Shown here: piece by piece, positions 6,289-8,919 of the stretch
Layout of the letters: every line of letters starts with the position of its first letter
Numbering within the stretch: the stretch's first letter is position 1
Assembly: GCA_016210395.1 (NCBI GenBank)
Contig: JACQUI010000345.1
Coordinates: 1-8,919, forward strand
Source of the DNA: Chloroflexota bacterium
Lineage (GTDB): Bacteria > Chloroflexota > Dehalococcoidia > Lucifugimonadales > JACPCL1
Length of the DNA: 8,919 nt
Reading direction: 5' to 3'
Program-made: the position numbers and the translations under genes
Notes under the pieces: model-generated
What the model saw: the letters and a program-made list of their open reading frames with translations, nothing else
Told to the model about the DNA's origin: nothing
Database searches by the model: none

Positions 6289-6597
6289 CTAGTCCGTCAC
6301 GCGCACCGCCGTCAGCCTGTCACCCTGGCGGGTGTAGTAGACCGTCATCTCCTCGCCACGGAGCATGTGCTCGCGGATGTGCGACGGCGTGAACCCGATG
6401 TTGCCTTCCGACTGGAACCGCCACACCTTGCCGTCACTGTCTTCGAGCGTGAGCGTCTCGACCTCTGTGAGGGAGCGTGCCTGCACGTCCTGCACGTGCC
6501 CCCGGACCGTCTGCTCGCCGCCGGAGCAGGCGGCCAGGAAGACGGCCGGCAGCAGGGCTGCCAACGCCAGGGGCATGAAAATTCGCTGCGGTTTCAT
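6289..6597 (-). CDS. Small predicted lipoprotein of unknown function
   Basis: A 102-residue secreted lipoprotein. The N-terminus has a short basic head (MKPQR), a hydrophobic core (LALAALLPAVF) and the lipobox LAAC, with the lipidated cysteine at residue 24. The mature part (QTVRGHVQDVQARSLTEVET, then LTLEDSDGKVWRFQSEGNIG) suggests a small beta domain, followed by FTPSHIREHMLRGEEMTVYY (69-88) and a closing strand. I recall this FTPSHIREHML pattern from Chloroflexota lipoproteins without an assigned role. The ATG at 6597 is chosen over 6675 because it directly precedes the signal peptide; upstream translation would cross a hairpin repeat. The ribosome binding site is weak (AAGAG). It is convergent with the possible remnant at 6002-6257. 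It ends in TAG. Confidence 0.78.
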   Translation of the reverse strand: MKPQRIFMPLALAALLPAVFLAACSGGEQTVRGHVQDVQARSLTEVETLTLEDSDGKVWRFQSEGNIGFTPSHIREHMLRGEEMTVYYTRQGDRLTAVRVTD

Positions 6598-6626
6598 GTA
6601 CACTCTTGAGTGCTTTTTGGCCGTGC

Positions 6627-6646
6627 CCAGGGACTGAAGTCCCTGG
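6627..6646. repeat. Palindromic hairpin, family 2 copy 1
   Basis: CCAGGGACT (6627-6635) and AGTCCCTGG (6638-6646) form a perfect nine-pair stem with only GA between. It lies in the divergent gap between the lipoprotein and the 106-residue gene, where it cannot be a simple terminator for either. A related core, GGACT-G-AGTCC, recurs at 8586-8596 before tRNA-Thr. It looks like a dispersed short palindrome. Confidence 0.55.
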
Positions 6647-6702
6647 TCTGGGTGACGCTTTGGTTTTGCGTGCACTCATTATCCACTGGGGAGACTTCCA
6701 GC

Positions 6703-7023
6703 ATGCGGCTGAAGGTTATGGACCGCCAGATGCTTCTGGCATTGAATGATAGCAGCATCAAGGCGGGGCACAAGCATGCGCTAGCGCATGCCCAAACGGC
6801 CCCAACGGCAGAGGGACGCTACTGGGTCAGCTCACACCTGGAGCGTAACGGCGGCGGGGAGGCCGAGGTCTGTGCATGCGTGGTGCTGGACCTCCAGAAG
6901 ACGCTGGCCGCCTGGCTGGACATGACCAAGGAAGCCTTCGATGCGATCCCCTACCGTGAAGTGGACCTGATCGAGTGGGAAACGGTGGTGTGCGTGGGGG
7001 ACATCCCGCCGCTGCCGCACTAG
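6703..7023 (+). CDS. Hypothetical protein, 106 residues
   Basis: A short soluble protein of unrecognised family, with no signal peptide or membrane segment. Visible features are MRLKVMDRQMLLALNDSSIK at the start, a histidine-rich part GHKHALAHAQ (residues 22-31), EAEVCACVVLDLQKTLAAWL (53-72), and ETVVCVGDIPPLPH at the end. Three cysteines (57, 59, 97) and the histidines might bind a metal; this is speculation. The ATG at 6703 follows GGGGAG about nine bases upstream, and earlier starts would run through the hairpin at 6627. Codons 24-30 include a perfect 18-base palindrome. It is divergent from the lipoprotein. It ends in TAG. Confidence 0.65.
   Translation: MRLKVMDRQMLLALNDSSIKAGHKHALAHAQTAPTAEGRYWVSSHLERNGGGEAEVCACVVLDLQKTLAAWLDMTKEAFDAIPYREVDLIEWETVVCVGDIPPLPH
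6774..6791. repeat. Perfect 18-base palindrome inside the 106-residue gene
   Basis: GCATGCGCTAGCGCATGC is identical to its reverse complement. It encodes part of KHALAHAQ, 71 bases after the start codon. It could be a protein binding site or an mRNA hairpin, or a by-product of alternating Ala and His codons. Confidence 0.6.
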
Positions 7024-7064
7024 CGCGTCCATTACCCCCATCGCTGGGCAGGGTTATGAGACGC

Positions 7065-7087
7065 GGGCAGGGAGACCTGCCCCTACG
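7065..7087. repeat. REP-like hairpin, family 1 copy 3
   Basis: GGGCAGG (7065-7071) and CCTGCCC (7076-7082) pair perfectly around GAGA and are followed by CTACGAGA, the tail shared with copy 2. It lies 41 bases past the stop of the 106-residue gene and could help end its transcript. Copy 4 lies inverted about 55 bases downstream, giving a head-to-head pair. Confidence 0.65.
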
Positions 7088-7135
7088 AGAGTACCCCCGG
7101 GTCGGCTCTTCCAGCGCATGCAGGAAAAGACATGG

Positions 7136-7160
7136 TGTAGGAGCGAGGTCTCCTCGCCCG
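7136..7160. repeat. REP-like hairpin, family 1 copy 4 (inverted)
   Basis: GCGAGG (7143-7148) and CCTCGC (7152-7157) pair around TCT. On the minus strand it reads GGGCGAGGAGACCTCGCTCC then TACA, similar to copy 3 in opposite orientation. Together they form an inverted pair as in bacterial BIMEs. The rest of the 7024-7291 gap holds no gene that I can see. Confidence 0.5.
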
Positions 7161-7291
7161 TTTCCTGGCGCCGCCTTGCCGCGGCTTACCGGTATGGACA
7201 ACTGAAGCCCTGGAGTATACCCCGCGTGGCCTGGCTCTTTGCAGAACGCCTGTTTTAGCGTACACTCGTACCAGTCAGCACGCATGTTCCT

Positions 7292-8434
7292 GTGAGACGC
7301 CCTGTGCCACCCGTCCCCCACGCTAACCGTACCGGCTACGCAAGCCCGCCACTGCACTGGGGCAAGGCCCCGCGCTGGCTTTTCCAGCGTATGGTCAGGC
7401 TGGCGCGGGAGATGACCCTGGCAATCGTGGAAGACCAGGGTCCCGAGGCTATGCTGGGCCGCCTCAGCGAGCCTGCCTGGTTCCAGGCCTTCGGATGCGT
7501 CCTGGGGTTCGACTGGCACAGCAGCGGTGTCACCACCACCGCCTGCGGAGCACTGAAGGAGGGGCTGCGCGGCCTAGAGAAGGAGGCCGGCCTGTACGTG
7601 GCAGGCGGCAAGGGCGCGGTCTCCCGCAAGACGCCGTCCGAAATCACTCTTGCCGGTGAGGCCTTGGGCCAGGACCTGTCTAACCTCGTCTACGCCAGCC
7701 GTATGGCCGCCAAGGTGGACAGCTCGGCGCTTCAGGACGGCTACCAGGTGTACCATCATTCCTTCTTCTTCACCGTCTCAGGAAAGTGGGCAGTGGTGCA
7801 GCAGGGGATGAACGAAGAGAGTGGGTACGCCCGCCGCTATCACTGGCTGGGCGAGCGCGTCGCCAGCTTTGTCGAAGAGCCGCACTCCGCCGTATGCTGC
7901 GACTCCACCGGCGCGGTCCTGAACCTGGTGGCCAGCGAGAGCCGGGAATCCCGCCAGACAATCGCCCACATCGCCACCGAGGAAAGACCTGAAGCGGTAA
8001 TCGCGGACCTGCACCCCCTGGAGACCGTCACGTTGCCCCACCGGCACCACGTGGCCGCCGAAGACATCCGCCCGGAGCACCTGGCCCGCACCCTGGCTGC
8101 CACGTACGAGCAGAAGCCCGCCGGCTTTGAGGGCGTGCTGGCCATGCCTGGAGTAGGGGCGAAGACGCTTCGCGCTCTGAGTCTCGTGGCCTAGCTTGTC
8201 TACGGCGCGCCGGCAAGTGTGCGCGACCCGGCCCTGTACAGTTTCGCCCACGGCGGCAAAGACGGCTACCCCTACCCCGTGGACCGCAAGACCTACGACG
8301 GCTCCATCGCCTATCTCTCTGACACGCTGCGGCGGGCCAAGGTTGGCGACAAGGAGAAGCTGGACGGGTTGCGCAGGCTGGAAGCCTTCTGGCGCGATGA
8401 AAAGGGTCACAGCCCCTCCAGTAGTGTTTGGTAA
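7292..8434 (+). pseudogene. DUF763 family protein interrupted by one in-frame TAG
   Basis: The frame gives a clear DUF763 (COG1415) protein: RTGYASPPLHWGKAPRWLFQ (residues 13-32), PAWFQAFGCVLGFDWHSSGV (61-80) with TTTACGALKEGL, SNLVYASRMAAKVDSSALQDGYQVYHH, KWAVVQQGMNE, and a helix-hairpin-helix-like AMPGVGAKTLRALSLVA (284-300). Codon 301 is TAG (8192-8194), yet the same frame continues with 79 more family residues (LVYGAPASVRDPALYSFAHG, then GKDGYPYPVD and AKVGDKEKLDGLRRLEAFWR) to TAA at 8434. Relatives usually have glutamate at this place, so one G-to-T change (GAG to TAG) explains it. Total length of about 380 matches the family. The role is unknown; the HhH-like part hints at nucleic acid binding. 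The start is GTG at 7292 or 7304; no ribosome binding site is visible. A 300-residue truncated product could still be made. Confidence 0.85.
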
Positions 8435-8501
8435 GCAGACGAGGAGCTTGCGGAAAGCATCCCTCGTGTAGAAGAGCGTTGCAGAAAAGCCCCCATAGTT
8501 C

Positions 8502-8530
8502 TTGACCACCAGGGAAGGGCGCAGTATACT
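8502..8530 (+). promoter_or_regulatory. Strong sigma-70 promoter of tRNA-Thr
   Basis: TTGACC (8502-8507, five of six) and TATACT (8525-8530, five of six) are exactly 17 bases apart, the best promoter match in the window. Transcription would begin near 8537, about 85 bases before tRNA-Thr, as expected for a strongly expressed stable RNA. Confidence 0.8.
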
Positions 8531-8557
8531 GACCAGGTTAGCCTGGTCAAGACCAGG
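8530..8557 (+). promoter_or_regulatory. Palindrome at the tRNA-Thr start site with alternative pairing
   Basis: TGACCAGG (8530-8537) and CCTGGTCA (8542-8549) are perfect inverted arms around TTAG, overlapping the last -10 base and the predicted start point. GACCAGG occurs again at 8551-8557, so the middle arm could instead pair with it (CCTGGT with ACCAGG, loop CAAG). The position suits an operator, while the competing stems would suit a processing or attenuation signal. The motif alone is the evidence. Confidence 0.45.
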
Positions 8558-8585
8558 ATAATTAGCGTTAGTTGCTGAGGTACTG

Positions 8586-8596
8586 GGACTGAGTCC
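8586..8596. repeat. Short palindrome related to hairpin family 2
   Basis: GGACT, one G, AGTCC, flanked by CTG and TGG. The core matches the hairpin at 6627-6646, which is longer. It lies in the leader of tRNA-Thr and may be a degenerate copy or a processing hairpin. Confidence 0.3.
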
Positions 8597-8620
8597 TGGC
8601 CGCAGGCGGTTAGCAGCCAC

Positions 8621-8693
8621 GCCCGAGTGGCGCAATGGCAGCGCAGCCGATTTGTAATCGGCAGGTTGGTGGGTTCGACTCCCCTCTCGGGCT
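8621..8693 (+). tRNA. tRNA-Thr(UGU)
   Basis: The cloverleaf folds by eye: acceptor GCCCGAG (8621-8627) with CTCGGGC (8686-8692) and discriminator T; D-stem GCGC with GCGC; anticodon stem GCCGA with TCGGC around TTTGTAA, giving anticodon TGT, which reads ACA; T-loop TTCGACT. The T-stem (8669-8673 with 8681-8685) has a T-C mismatch and a G-T pair, and the variable region is six bases, so this arm is weaker than usual. CCA is not encoded (TTT follows). It is served by the strong promoter at 8502-8530. Confidence 0.9.
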
Positions 8694-8799
8694 TTGTCTC
8701 CCCGCAAGGGACGCCCATGGAGAGCCGCCCGTCTATCGGAGGGCCGGCGCGATTCCCTACAGGTCCCGCAAAGGCGGCGTAGCTTTGTGGGCCGTGGGG

Positions 8800-8808
8800 T
8801 GTTATGAT
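8800..8808 (+). promoter_or_regulatory. Extended -10 element just before tRNA-Tyr
   Basis: TGTTATGAT fits TG-N-TATGAT (five of six core bases). It would start transcription about nine bases before the tRNA, as seen for many tRNA promoters. The -35 side is poor. The tRNA could also be part of the tRNA-Thr transcript. Confidence 0.35.
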
Positions 8809-8823
8809 ACTGTGGCGTTTTTC

Positions 8824-8911
8824 GGAGGGGTGGGCGAGTGGCTAATACCACCAGACTGTAAATCTGGCGCCCGGAAGGGCTTCGTAGGTTCGAATCCTAC
8901 CCCCTCCACCA
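8824..8911 (+). tRNA. tRNA-Tyr(GUA) with encoded CCA
   Basis: The acceptor GGAGGGG (8824-8830) pairs with CCCCTCC (8901-8907), followed by discriminator A and an encoded CCA (8909-8911). The anticodon stem CCAGA with TCTGG encloses CTGTAAA, giving GTA. A long variable arm (CGCCCGGAAGGGCTTC), as in class II tRNAs, separates it from the T-arm GTAGG-TTCGAAT-CCTAC. Thr followed by Tyr matches the start of the widespread Thr-Tyr-Gly-Thr tRNA cluster before tuf, so tRNA-Gly and EF-Tu may lie beyond the edge; that is an inference. Confidence 0.95.
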
Positions 8912-8919
8912 CCCTGCAA

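Noticed and set aside
6827..7519. Minus-strand open frame of 230 codons
   Set aside because: It is antisense to two plus-strand genes and crosses two hairpin repeats; composition is arginine- and proline-rich as in shadow frames of GC-rich DNA.
8192..8194. Amber codon read as pyrrolysine or another recoded residue
   Set aside because: Relatives appear to have glutamate there, many neighbours stop at TAG, and no recoding element or Pyl gene is visible in the window.
7778..8851. Long minus-strand open frame of 357 codons across both tRNA regions
   Set aside because: It is antisense to DUF763 and tRNA-Thr; the stretch resembling SRTHQPADYKSAALPL is the well-known mistranslation of a tRNA gene.
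1..8919. CRISPR array or phage structural genes
   Set aside because: No regularly spaced direct repeats were seen, and no phage-type protein is present.

Overview
The window looks like bacterial chromosome from a high-GC, probably uncultured organism. Several features would suit Chloroflexota of the Dehalococcoidia type: a DUF763 gene, a small lipoprotein, scattered GC-rich hairpin repeats and a mix of ATG, TTG and GTG starts. This assignment is an inference from gene content and style, because no marker gene is present. TAG ends at least seven intact genes, so it is an ordinary stop codon here.

Left part (1-2350) is accessory DNA. A DDE transposase on the minus strand runs off the left edge. 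Directly behind its start lies a visibly more AT-rich plus-strand gene without a credible start. Its C-terminal half carries an R-N-x-x-x-H motif typical of HEPN-domain RNases, so it appears to have lost its 5' end at the insertion-sequence border. About 275 bases without a recognisable gene follow.

The middle (2357-5833) is a run of minus-strand genes: an ABM-type monooxygenase, a YbjQ-family protein, a two-helix membrane protein, and a pair of conserved hypothetical genes overlapping by ATGA, which has the layout of a toxin-antitoxin or other coupled two-gene unit. It ends with a complete 469-residue FAD-linked oxidase of the GlcD/AGPS superfamily. A short stretch near 3462-3489 resembles the 3' end of that oxidase gene and may be a relic of a paralogue.

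The right part (5834-8919) holds a possible decayed coding remnant, a minus-strand lipoprotein, a plus-strand 106-residue hypothetical gene, and a DUF763 gene. The DUF763 gene reads through to normal family length except for one in-frame TAG where a GAG is the likely ancestral codon. The window closes with tRNA-Thr(UGU) behind a strong sigma-70 promoter with a palindrome at its start site, and then tRNA-Tyr(GUA). This order resembles the start of the common Thr-Tyr-Gly-Thr tRNA / tuf cluster.

Intergenic gaps carry two families of palindromic, REP-like hairpins. The genes do not form one obvious pathway. The most notable points are the interrupted DUF763 gene, the truncated HEPN gene beside the insertion sequence, the coupled hypothetical pair, and the dispersed hairpins.
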